The notes under the pieces are model-generated. The model was given only the letters and a program-made list of their open reading frames with translations, made no database searches and was not told where the DNA came from. Made by a program: the position numbers and the translations under genes. A stretch of DNA of 64,000 nt from MPNO01 sp965205995 (lineage in GTDB: Bacteria; Pseudomonadota; Alphaproteobacteria; MPNO01): positions 3,410,001 through 3,474,000 of the forward strand of contig OZ242200.1 in the NCBI GenBank assembly GCA_965205995.1, written 5' to 3'. Shown one piece after another: positions 25,684 through 33,443 of this stretch (within the stretch, counting starts at the first letter, position 1; each line of letters begins with the position of its first letter).

Positions 25684-26733
25684 ATGACGACGATCGATTC
25701 CGATGCCCATGTTCTGGAGACGCCGGAGACCTGGCGCTATCTCCGCGACGACGAAGCGGGCTACACGCCGATGGTCGTCACCCGCGCATCCGGCGTGCAG
25801 GATCGCGGGCTCGAGGGCCAGGCGGTCGACGAATACTGGGTGATCGACGGCTCGATCCTGCCCAAGGAGGACAATGTCGGCAGCGACACCACCGTGGACA
25901 CGCGGGAGATGCGCGACATTCCGGCGCGGCTCGCCCATATGGACGCGCTCGAGGTGGATATCCAGGTGCTCTACCCGACGCTCTTCCTGCGTCCGATCAC
26001 CATGAAGGCGGGCGTCGAGATGGCGCTCAGCCGGAGCTACAACCGCTGGCTCGCCGATATCTGGCGCCAGGCGCCGGAGCGGCTGCGCTGGGTGATGTCG
26101 CCGCCGCTGCTGTCGATGGACCGGCTCGACGAAGAGCTCGACTTCGCCCAGGACAACGGGGCGGTCGGCATCTTCCTGCGCGGGCTCGAATGCGACCGCA
26201 CGCTCAACGATCCCTATTTCTTCCCGCTCTACGAGGCGGCGCAGGAGCGCAACCTGCCGGTCTGCATCCACTCGGCGACCAACAGCCCGACGATGCACCG
26301 CTTCTTCCTCGACGATTCCGGCTTCAGCAAGTTCAAGCTGGCAACCATCGGCGCCTTCCACACCCTGATCTATCACGGCATACCCGACCGCTTCCCCGGC
26401 GTGCGCTGGGGCTTCATCGAGGTGTCGAGCCAGTGGGTGCCCTATGTCATCAACGACCTCTCGATCCGCTTCCAGAGGAAGGGCAAGCCGCTCGGCGACG
26501 ACGTGCTCCGGCGCAACAACATCTATGTCGCCTGCCAGGTGACCGACGACCTCCCCTATGTGCTCTCCTATACCGGCGAGGACCATGTGGTGATCGGCAC
26601 CGATTACGGCCACGCCGACACGGCAAGCGAGATCGAGGCGCTCCGCCTCCTCAAGAACGACGGCCGCGTCGCGCCGCATGTCGTCGACAAGATCCTCGAC
26701 GACAACGCCAAGGCGCTCTACGGGCTGGGTTAG
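25684..26733 (+). CDS. amidohydrolase family protein (ACMSD-like)
   Basis: 349 residues, metal-dependent TIM barrel. IDSDAHVLETPETW holds the first metal ligands, ICIHSATNSPTMHRF (about residue 200) and ATIGAFHTLIYHG the barrel His residues, and VIGTDYGHAD (about residue 300) the catalytic Asp. Members decarboxylate or hydrolyse aromatic acids (2-amino-3-carboxymuconate semialdehyde decarboxylase, gamma-resorcylate decarboxylase). ATG 25684 is chosen over TTG 25678. Its stop codon interlocks with that of the convergent ThDP beta gene. Confidence 0.8.
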   Translation: MTTIDSDAHVLETPETWRYLRDDEAGYTPMVVTRASGVQDRGLEGQAVDEYWVIDGSILPKEDNVGSDTTVDTREMRDIPARLAHMDALEVDIQVLYPTLFLRPITMKAGVEMALSRSYNRWLADIWRQAPERLRWVMSPPLLSMDRLDEELDFAQDNGAVGIFLRGLECDRTLNDPYFFPLYEAAQERNLPVCIHSATNSPTMHRFFLDDSGFSKFKLATIGAFHTLIYHGIPDRFPGVRWGFIEVSSQWVPYVINDLSIRFQRKGKPLGDDVLRRNNIYVACQVTDDLPYVLSYTGEDHVVIGTDYGHADTASEIEALRLLKNDGRVAPHVVDKILDDNAKALYGLG

Positions 26734-27329
26734 TCCTCCCCCGCCGCGCCGTCCGCGCCGCCGAGGAACGGGCGGATCGCCTGGCGGAAGGTCTCGCGCA
26801 TGCGGGGGCTGTGGATCAGGGGGTAGTCGTATTCGGGCGGCGGGCCGGGCGCGATCTTTAGGCAGCCGAAAACCGGTCCCTTGGCGGCGAGGAGTTCGGG
26901 CAGCATCGCCGAGAACCGGTTGAGCCCGTCGAAGGAATGGACTTCGGGGTAGCCGGCAGCGCGCGCGAAACCAGCGAAATCGACGCGCCCGCTCCCCGGG
27001 ATCGGGTGGCTGCCATTGGCCTCGTAGGTGCCGTTCTCGACCACGAAATGGACCAGGTTTTCGGGCTCCGCCTCGGCGATGGTCACCAGGCTGCCGAGAT
27101 TCATCAACAGGCTGCCGTCGCCGTCGAGCACGACGATCCTGCGGTCGGGCAGCCCGATGGCGAGTCCGAGCGCGTGCGAGGAGGCCTGCCCCATCGCGCC
27201 GACGCTGACGAAGTTGAGCGGGCTCGGGTCGATCGCCATCCACTCGAAGGCCGACGTGTAGGCCGCCACCACGATGGCGCCGCCGCGGTGCTCGGCGAGT
27301 TTGCGGAAGCATTCGTCGCGGCGCATCAT
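26730..27329 (-). CDS. second split ThDP-dependent decarboxylase, PP-domain (beta) subunit
   Basis: 199-residue cofactor-diphosphate domain. The ThDP/Mg motif begins VLDGDGSLLMNLG and closes at VVENGTYEANG. GAMGQASSHALGLAIGLPDR precedes it, as in sulfopyruvate and phosphonopyruvate decarboxylases. The ATG at 27329 overlaps the alpha stop by ATGA and has GGAGG 9 nt upstream within the alpha gene. Its stop overlaps the amidohydrolase stop by two bases in the convergent orientation. Confidence 0.8.
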   Translation of the reverse strand: MMRRDECFRKLAEHRGGAIVVAAYTSAFEWMAIDPSPLNFVSVGAMGQASSHALGLAIGLPDRRIVVLDGDGSLLMNLGSLVTIAEAEPENLVHFVVENGTYEANGSHPIPGSGRVDFAGFARAAGYPEVHSFDGLNRFSAMLPELLAAKGPVFGCLKIAPGPPPEYDYPLIHSPRMRETFRQAIRPFLGGADGAAGED

Positions 27330-27841
27330 CGCTCGATCCTCCGGCCGATCAGCGCGACCACGGGGCGCGACTCGGCATAGGCGCGGTCGATCGCCGGCGC
27401 GAGGCGCGCCACGTCCGCCGATGTCTCGATGCTCACCCGGTCGATCCCCATCGCATCCAGCACGGGCTCGACGATCCTGACGCCGTAATTCTCCGATTCC
27501 GCGGCCGGCCGGTCGGGTTCCTTGCCGAGCATCCCGACCACCATGCAGACCGGCAGCCCGTATTCGACCCCAGTGGCGCGGATCGAATTGAGCGAATCCA
27601 TCAGCCCGGTCTGCTGCATCAGCAGCACCGCGCGCGTGTCGCAATAGGAGAGCCCGGCGCAGATCGAGACCCCTTCGTCCTCCTTGCAGAGGCGGATCAG
27701 GCGGATATCGGGGTCCTGCGAGAGCGGCCAGAGGATGCCTTGGCTGGTGACGATGTCGGGCAGCGCCGCGACATGGCCGACCCCGGCGGCCTTCAGCGCA
27801 TCGATGATCTCGGCGCCGAGCGGAGTGTCGTCGTCTTGCAT
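27326..27841 (-). CDS. second split ThDP-dependent decarboxylase, Pyr-domain (alpha) subunit
   Basis: 171 residues. CKEDEGVSICAGLSYCDTRA (about residue 51) contains the conserved cofactor-activating Glu; GVGHVAALPDIVTSQ near the start resembles ComD-like sulfopyruvate decarboxylase alpha subunits. ATG 27841 follows GGAAGGAGG. It is clearly diverged from the alpha subunit at 9592, so the two pairs probably act on different 2-oxoacids. No other catabolic gene is on the same strand nearby. Confidence 0.8.
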   Translation of the reverse strand: MQDDDTPLGAEIIDALKAAGVGHVAALPDIVTSQGILWPLSQDPDIRLIRLCKEDEGVSICAGLSYCDTRAVLLMQQTGLMDSLNSIRATGVEYGLPVCMVVGMLGKEPDRPAAESENYGVRIVEPVLDAMGIDRVSIETSADVARLAPAIDRAYAESRPVVALIGRRIER

Positions 27842-27892
27842 GCTGCAGCCTCCTTCCCGGGGCGCTCAGGCCCCCGCCGCCTCGCCCGGCGC

Positions 27893-27995
27893 GCCGCGGT
27901 CTCCTCCGGCATGGTCACCATCGCGTCGTGGCCGACCGGCACGACGCCATCGAGCTCCTCCCAGACGATCGGAGTCTCGATGTCGGGGGTATGAG
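27893..27995 (-). pseudogene. internally deleted remnant of an EstC-like alpha/beta hydrolase
   Basis: On the minus strand this stretch reads like IVWEELDGVVPVGH directly joined to GHDAMVTMPEETAA. In the intact hydrolase at 31419-32171 these two pieces (IVWEELDDVVLVGH and GHDAMVTMPEETAA) are about 170 residues apart. The bases are nearly identical to the intact gene on both sides of the junction. So a paralogue or duplicate lost its middle, perhaps by recombination at the shared VGH/TGH codons. Confidence 0.65.
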
Positions 27996-28829
27996 TGCGA
28001 TCGTGCGAAAGCGACTTTTGCGTGCGGGTTTAATTCGGTCGAGTCGCAATTTCTTCCCGTCAAGGCGCTAATATATCTTGGCATTTCGCATCGATCAAGG
28101 ACGACTCCGGGTTCTTCGAATAGACACAAATATCGTTATTATGTGCGTCGCCAGTTGCTTCTATGGAAGTAAAGTCCGGAAACCCTCCGTGAACGAATCG
28201 GTTATCCCTTGATAGAAAGATCAGGTCTTCCTTTCTTTCACAATCACGATAGTTTCGGCTTTCGGGAATCAGGGACAATATGGAATTTTCGTCGCAATCC
28301 CGTTGCGGTAAACGGCTTTATGTGTTGCCGCCCGGCGCCGGCGAACCATGCGGTTCCGCGAACTTGAGCCGCGTCGGGAACGCGCCATCCGAGAGGAGCT
28401 CGATCCCGAACACGACGCTCCGAGACGTTCCGAACGGTCTCGCAGCAGAAGAAAACCCGCCTTCCGATACGTACCGGAGCAGGACAAGCGGGTTTACAGC
28501 CATGCAGGCCGATGATACGCTTTCTGTGCGGGATCCATTTGGAATGCGATAAGTCGCTGATATGCAGCAATTTGATCGGATCACCGGGGCCGATGTTGCT
28601 TATTGCGTAAAATCTCAGGGATCGGCGTTTGGTAGGCAGATGATGCTATCTGCTTGGACGGGTGACCGATCGTTCGTTTGCTCGCGGTCATTCGGAACGC
28701 AACGGAGTGCGGCATTGACGACGCAAGATCCAAGCGGCGCGTCACCACGGTTTTTCCGAATGCGAGCAGCGCGTCGCAGGTATGGCGGTGGGCACTCAAC
28801 CTTCAACCTACAACAGCGAGGGCGGATCG
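27996..28829. other. about 0.8 kb of less GC-rich sequence without a convincing gene
   Basis: Composition changes sharply from the surrounding DNA: runs such as TAATATATCTTGGC and TTATTATGTG, and few in-frame long codon runs. Short open frames exist, for example about 72 codons on the minus strand at 28060-28278 (YRDCERKEDLIFLSRDNRF) and about 88 codons at 28318-28584, but neither has a good ribosome-binding site or a recognised family. An inverted repeat AAACCCGC...GCGGGTTT lies at 28453-28505. Likely a remnant of acquired DNA. Confidence 0.5.
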
Positions 28830-29612
28830 ATGTTGGGTAAGCTGGAAAGCATTTGGCGCTATCCTGTCAAAAGCATGCGCGGAGAAGAAGTCGATGAAAT
28901 ATTCGTCGCCTTCACCGGCTTGATGGGCGACCGGGTCTACGCGGTTTCCTCGACAGCCGCCCCGAAGGCCTTTCCCTGGCATACCGCCCGCGAGCAGGAA
29001 GACTATGTGCTCTATCAGGGCCGCTACAAGCAACGCGACGGAACCCTGAAGCCCGACAACATGGAAGAGGCGATGGGGCATCCGGCCAATATCCATGCGC
29101 CGTTCCCGACAAGCGCGGGCGCCTTCGCGGTCGAGGTCGAGACCCCGGACGGCGCGGTGGTGGATATCGAGGACCCGGCCTTCCTGGACGGCCTCAAGGA
29201 CAAGTCGGAGGGCGAGCTGGCGCTGCACCATACCCAGCGCAGCATCGTCGACTGCCGGCCGGTGACGCTGTTCTCGTTGCAGACGGTCGAACAACTCTCG
29301 GAAGAGACCGGCAAGGACATCCACAAGCTGCAATTCCGCGCCAACTTCTATGTGAACTGGAACGACCAGGGCGGATTCTACGAAGACGAGCTGGTCGGCA
29401 AGACGGTCAAGATCGGCGACACGGTCGAGGTGATGGTCGTCGAGCGCGACCCGCGCTGCAAGTTCATCACGATCCATCCGGAAACCGCTGAGACAGACCC
29501 GGCTCTGCTGCGGCACGTGACCAGGGCGCACGAAGGATTTGCGGGCGTCTATGCGGCGGTGATCAAGGAAGGCCCCGTCAAGAAGGGAGACGCCATCGCT
29601 TTGGCGGATTGA
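28830..29612 (+). CDS. MOSC domain-containing protein
   Basis: 260 residues: an N-terminal MOSC beta-barrel (LESIWRYPVKSMRGEEVDEI, tail FTGLMGDRVYAV) followed by the MOSC domain with the conserved Cys in VVERDPRCKFITIHPET (about residue 210). MOSC proteins bind the molybdenum cofactor or transfer sulfur; relatives reduce N-hydroxylated compounds with flavin and ferredoxin partners. ATG 28830 has GAGGGCGG upstream. An azoreductase and a flavin/2Fe-2S reductase follow, consistent with a redox detoxification set. Confidence 0.85.
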   Translation: MLGKLESIWRYPVKSMRGEEVDEIFVAFTGLMGDRVYAVSSTAAPKAFPWHTAREQEDYVLYQGRYKQRDGTLKPDNMEEAMGHPANIHAPFPTSAGAFAVEVETPDGAVVDIEDPAFLDGLKDKSEGELALHHTQRSIVDCRPVTLFSLQTVEQLSEETGKDIHKLQFRANFYVNWNDQGGFYEDELVGKTVKIGDTVEVMVVERDPRCKFITIHPETAETDPALLRHVTRAHEGFAGVYAAVIKEGPVKKGDAIALAD

Positions 29613-29660
29613 CGATCGTCGCAACCCGACAGGCGATAAAACGAAGAGACGAGGCCAAAA

Positions 29661-30287
29661 ATGACCAAACTCCTTTATATCGAAGTCTCTCCCCGCAAGG
29701 AGCGGTCGCACTCGATCGCCGTGGCCCGGGCGTTCATGGACGCCTACCGCTCGGCCAATCCCGATCACGAGATCGACACGATGGATCTGTGGGATACCGA
29801 GCTGCCTGAACTCGATATGGCGATGATCGATGCGAAGTACCGGCTTCTTGCCGGCGACGAACTCGACGAGCGGGAAGCAACGGCCTGGCAGATTGTGGAG
29901 GAAACCTTCAACCGCCTGAATTCCGCCGACAAGATCGTGATCAGCACGCCGATGTGGAACTTCAACGTTCCCTACAAGCTGAAGCATCTGATCGACATCG
30001 TGGTCCAGCCGGACCTGGCGTTCGCCGTCGTGGAAGGCGGTTACGAAGGGCTGGTCAAGGGCAAGCCGGCGATGGTGATCGTCGCGCGCGGCGCCGCCTA
30101 TCCGCCCGGTTCCGATTTCTTCGAAGTCGATTTCCAGAAGCGGTATCTGGATTTCCTGCTCAGCTTCATCGGGTTCGAGGATATCCGTTCCCTGGTCGTC
30201 GAGCCGATGCTCTCGCCGGCGGACGAAGTGGCGGCAACACGGGCGCAGATGATCGAGGAAGGCAGGGCTGCCGGGGCTTCGTTCTAG
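29661..30287 (+). CDS. FMN-dependent NADH:quinone/azo reductase (AzoR-like)
   Basis: 208-residue flavodoxin-like fold. FMN is bound by SPRKERSHS (residues 10-18) and by TPMWNFNVPYKLKHLIDIV (about residue 95); GVTY-type segment is replaced by ARGAAYPPGSD. The family reduces quinones, azo and nitro compounds by two-electron transfer. ATG follows AGAGACGAGG. It lies 48 nt after the MOSC gene, probably in the same transcript. Confidence 0.9.
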   Translation: MTKLLYIEVSPRKERSHSIAVARAFMDAYRSANPDHEIDTMDLWDTELPELDMAMIDAKYRLLAGDELDEREATAWQIVEETFNRLNSADKIVISTPMWNFNVPYKLKHLIDIVVQPDLAFAVVEGGYEGLVKGKPAMVIVARGAAYPPGSDFFEVDFQKRYLDFLLSFIGFEDIRSLVVEPMLSPADEVAATRAQMIEEGRAAGASF

Positions 30288-30295
30288 GCCGGCCC

Positions 30296-30329
30296 GCGCC
30301 GGCGGTTATCCGGACTCAGCCGCCGGCGC
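30296..30329. terminator. 10-bp inverted repeat after the azoreductase gene
   Basis: GCGCCGGCGG (30296-30305), a 14-nt loop, and CCGCCGGCGC (30320-30329). A strong stem 8 nt after the azoreductase stop and 31 nt before the next start, but with no T tract. It may attenuate transcription or protect the mRNA 3' end. Confidence 0.4.
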
Positions 30330-30360
30330 GTGAGGGAATTCCTGCCGCATCGATGGACTG

Positions 30361-31386
30361 GTGAATTTTTATCCGCTCACGATAAGCCGGATCGTCGACG
30401 AGACCGTGGACGCACGCTCGTTCAAGCTCAGCCCGGATGGCGAGCATGTGCCTCTATTCGCCTACCGGCCCGGGCAATTCCTGACGTTTCGCATTCCCTG
30501 GCAAGACCGCTGGATCGAGCGCTGCTACTCGCTGTCGAGCGCGCCAGCCAGCGACGCCGAGCTTAAAATTACCGTCAAGCGGGTCAGGGACGGAATCGGC
30601 TCCAACTGGTTCAACGACGTCCCGAAACCGGGCGACGTCATCGATGTCGCGCCGCCCAGCGGTCGCTTCGTCCTGCGCAGCCGGGACCGGCCGCCCGTCC
30701 TGTTCGCCGGCGGCAGCGGGATCACGCCGGTGATCTCGCTGATCAAGCAGGCCCTGCATGAGACCGTGTTGTCGCCGCGCCTTTTCTACGCCAATACGGA
30801 TCGCGACCGGATCATCTTCCGGCGCGAACTCGACGAGCTCGGCGCCCGGTTTCCCGGCCGGCTGGACTGCCATCACCATCTCGACGCGCAAAGCGGGCTG
30901 GTCGACGCCGATACCATCGCGGCGTTCGCGGGCCCTGACACCGAACGCGATTTCTTCATCTGCGGGCCGGGGCCGTTCATGGACCTTGCGGAAGACGTAC
31001 TGGCCGAATTGGGCGTTGACGCAAGGCATGTGTTCATCGAGCGTTTCACCATGCCGGACGACCCCGATACCGCCGCCGACGAGGCGGTTCCGACAGCTGA
31101 CGACGGCGACGTCGCGTCGTTCCGCGCCACGCTCGACGGCGAGGATCACGAGGTACCCTATCTGGCCGGAGAGACGCTGCTCGAGTGCATGCTGTCCCAA
31201 GGTCTCGATGCCGCCTACTCATGCAAGGATGCCCATTGCGGCTCCTGCATGGTGATCAGGAAATCCGGCCAGGTCGCGATGCACAAGAGCACTGTCCTGT
31301 CCAGACGCGACAAGGAGAAGGGCTATATTCTCCTGTGTCAGGCCGTGCCCCGGTCGTCCGATGTCTGGGTCGATTGCGACGCCTGA
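30361..31386 (+). CDS. FAD/NAD(P)H reductase with C-terminal 2Fe-2S ferredoxin domain
   Basis: 341 residues in three domains: flavin barrel with RCYSLSS (about residue 58), NAD(P)-binding domain with FAGGSGITP (about residue 117) and FICGPGPFMD (about residue 200), and a plant-type ferredoxin with CKDAHCGSC (about residues 287-295) and a fourth Cys in ILLCQA. It passes electrons from NAD(P)H to an oxygenase or to a MOSC/hybrid-cluster partner. The gene for a Rieske monooxygenase lies 0.9 kb downstream, a plausible partner. Start GTG 30361 lacks an obvious ribosome-binding site. Confidence 0.9.
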   Translation: MNFYPLTISRIVDETVDARSFKLSPDGEHVPLFAYRPGQFLTFRIPWQDRWIERCYSLSSAPASDAELKITVKRVRDGIGSNWFNDVPKPGDVIDVAPPSGRFVLRSRDRPPVLFAGGSGITPVISLIKQALHETVLSPRLFYANTDRDRIIFRRELDELGARFPGRLDCHHHLDAQSGLVDADTIAAFAGPDTERDFFICGPGPFMDLAEDVLAELGVDARHVFIERFTMPDDPDTAADEAVPTADDGDVASFRATLDGEDHEVPYLAGETLLECMLSQGLDAAYSCKDAHCGSCMVIRKSGQVAMHKSTVLSRRDKEKGYILLCQAVPRSSDVWVDCDA

Positions 31387-31418
31387 CGAAGGGCCGCGAA
31401 GCGTTGTCTCCCCCCGGT

Positions 31419-32171
31419 TCAGCTTTCCGCCGCCTCGATCAGCAGCGCAGCGGTCTCCTCCGGCATGGTCACCATCGCGTCGTGGCCGGTCGGCAACTCG
31501 CGGCAGCGCCAGCTGGGGTCGCCGCGGAAGCGCTTCGCCAGGATCTTGAACGGCGTCGGCCCTTCGGAGCCGGCGCACAGGATATAGGTGCGCGGGAGAC
31601 CGTCGGAGCCGCCGTTCACCAGCCGGATGGGCTCGATCTGGGTGCGCACCGGATGCCGGGTGATGCGGCGCTCGACCCAGCGATAGGGCTCGGGCGGGTC
31701 CTCCGGGATGTCGAACAGGTTGGTGTAATGCGTCGTCGACCCGCCCTGTTCGTTCGCGCGGTCCAGGCGGCGTTTTATCTCGGCGCCGATATCCGCCTCG
31801 GTCGCATCGGGGTTGGGGATGGTCACCGCCATCGAGGCCGGGCTGTCTCCGTCCCCCGGCACGAAGGCATCGAGATAGACCGCGTGGCCGAGCCGGTCCT
31901 TGATGCGGTCGGCGACGCCGGTAATCACGTTGCCGCCATAGGAGTGTCCGACCAGCACCACGTCGTCGAGCTCCTCCCAGACGATCACGTTGGCGACATC
32001 GGTGACATGGGTGTCCATGCCGATATCGCGCGACAGCAGATGCGAGCGCTCGCCGAGCCCGGTCAGCGTCGGGGTGAACACCTCGTGACCTTGCGCGCGC
32101 AGGATCGCCCGCACGTCGCGCCAGCACCAGCCGCCGTGCCAGGCGCCATGCACCAGGACGAATGTCGCCAT
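31419..32171 (-). CDS. EstC-like alpha/beta hydrolase
   Basis: 250 residues of the salicylate-esterase/hydroxynitrile-lyase-like group. FVLVHGAWHGGWCW (residues 4-17) is the oxyanion loop, LVGHSYGGNV (about residue 76) the nucleophile elbow, and PTGHDAMVTMPEETAA (about residue 230) the catalytic His. The cytoplasmic substrate is probably a small ester. ATG 32171 follows GGAGGAGAGG. A fragment nearly identical in sequence to both ends of this gene remains at 27893-27995. Confidence 0.85.
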   Translation of the reverse strand: MATFVLVHGAWHGGWCWRDVRAILRAQGHEVFTPTLTGLGERSHLLSRDIGMDTHVTDVANVIVWEELDDVVLVGHSYGGNVITGVADRIKDRLGHAVYLDAFVPGDGDSPASMAVTIPNPDATEADIGAEIKRRLDRANEQGGSTTHYTNLFDIPEDPPEPYRWVERRITRHPVRTQIEPIRLVNGGSDGLPRTYILCAGSEGPTPFKILAKRFRGDPSWRCRELPTGHDAMVTMPEETAALLIEAAES

Positions 32172-32211
32172 CTTCCTCTCCTCCGTCGATCCGCCGCCGC
32201 AGCCGGCATCA

Positions 32212-32241
32212 TTGGACCGGAGGCGGGCGTTTGGCTAGCCT
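32212..32241 (+). promoter_or_regulatory. promoter candidate for the second Rieske operon
   Basis: TTGGAC (32212-32217), 18-nt spacer, TAGCCT (32236-32241), 48 nt before the oxygenase ATG, in the gap divergent to the hydrolase gene. Confidence 0.35.
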
Positions 32242-32289
32242 TTCCGGGCGAGACCCGAGGATCGGGCCCGCTGATCGGGGAAGAAGACG

Positions 32290-33429
32290 ATGTTCGAACC
32301 AGCGACCATCGACCGCGCAAGCTTCGACAGCGTGTTCAGGACCGTCGACGAGGCGGAGTCCCTGCCGGCCTGGTGCTACACCTCGGAGGAGTATTACCGG
32401 CTGGAAGTCCGCAACATGTTCTCGCGGACCTGGAATTTCTTCGGCCATGTCGATCAGGTGGCGGCGCCGGGCGACTACATCGCGGTCGATTATGTCGGCG
32501 TGCCGATCCTGATCGTCCGGGGCGGCGACGGCGAGATCCGGGCATTCGCCAACAACTGCCGCCACCGCGGAACCCCGGTGGCAAGCGGCGAGGGCAAGTG
32601 CCGCGCCTTCACCTGCCCCTATCACGGCTGGGTGTACGACCTCGACGGCAAGCTCCACAGCGCGCCGGGGATGGAGCGGGCGCGGAACTTCGATCCCGCC
32701 GGGTACGGGCTGCGCCGGCTCCGGCTGGAGACCTGCGGATGCTTCATCTTCGTCAATTTCGACGACGACGCGGCGCCGCTCGTGGACTATCTCGGCGACT
32801 TCCCGGAGCTCATGGGCTCATACCGGCTTGACGACCTCGCTCTGGTCCGCAAGCGGGTCCACGAGGTGGACTGCAACTGGAAGGTGCACATCGAGAACGC
32901 GATGGAGGAATACCATTTGCCGATGGTCCACGGGGCGACGCTCAACCCCAAGGAGATGGAGCATTCGGCGGCGCCCACCGAGGGCGCCTGGCTCGACATC
33001 CGCGAGCATCATGACGCGCACACGCGTTCGCTCCTGATCGAGGATCTGGAGCACGAGCTGCCGCATATCGAAGGGCTGGAGGGAAGGGCCGCGCTCGGCA
33101 CCAACTATGTCTGCCTCAACCCGTCGACCATGCTCGGCATGACGCTCGATTCGATCTGGTATCTGGAGCTCCAGCCGCAGGGCCCCAACCGTACCCGGGT
33201 GATCCACGGCGCCTGCTTCCCGCGACAATCCGTGGCGCGGCCCGATTTCGAGGCCAAGGTGCCCTATTACTACAAGCGCTGGGACACCACCCTCGCCGAG
33301 GACAACGCTGTCGCCGCCCTGCAGCAGCGCGGGCTGAGATCGCCGCTCGCGCCGCGCGGCCGGTTCTCGCATCTCGAACCGCTGATCCCGCAGCTCGCCC
33401 AGTGGTGGGTCGAACGGACCCTGCGATAG
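32290..33429 (+). CDS. Rieske non-heme iron oxygenase (choline/carnitine monooxygenase-like)
   Basis: 379 residues. Rieske ligands are Cys90/His92 (CRHRG) and Cys109/His112 (CPYHGW). The iron site is in NAMEEYHLPMVH (His209, His214) with the bridging Glu typical of choline and carnitine monooxygenases; the N-terminal LPAWCYTSEEYYRLE also fits that group. No small subunit follows, consistent with an alpha3 enzyme. It heads a five-gene run ending with a DOPA-dioxygenase-like gene. The reductase at 30361 is the nearest electron donor. Confidence 0.9.
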   Translation: MFEPATIDRASFDSVFRTVDEAESLPAWCYTSEEYYRLEVRNMFSRTWNFFGHVDQVAAPGDYIAVDYVGVPILIVRGGDGEIRAFANNCRHRGTPVASGEGKCRAFTCPYHGWVYDLDGKLHSAPGMERARNFDPAGYGLRRLRLETCGCFIFVNFDDDAAPLVDYLGDFPELMGSYRLDDLALVRKRVHEVDCNWKVHIENAMEEYHLPMVHGATLNPKEMEHSAAPTEGAWLDIREHHDAHTRSLLIEDLEHELPHIEGLEGRAALGTNYVCLNPSTMLGMTLDSIWYLELQPQGPNRTRVIHGACFPRQSVARPDFEAKVPYYYKRWDTTLAEDNAVAALQQRGLRSPLAPRGRFSHLEPLIPQLAQWWVERTLR

Positions 33430-33443
33430 GGGCGGGAGTGGCG

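Noticed and set aside
27996..28829. Insertion sequence or integrase remnant
   Set aside because: I could not find a DDE, tyrosine-recombinase or serine-recombinase motif, terminal inverted repeats at both ends, or target-site duplication.
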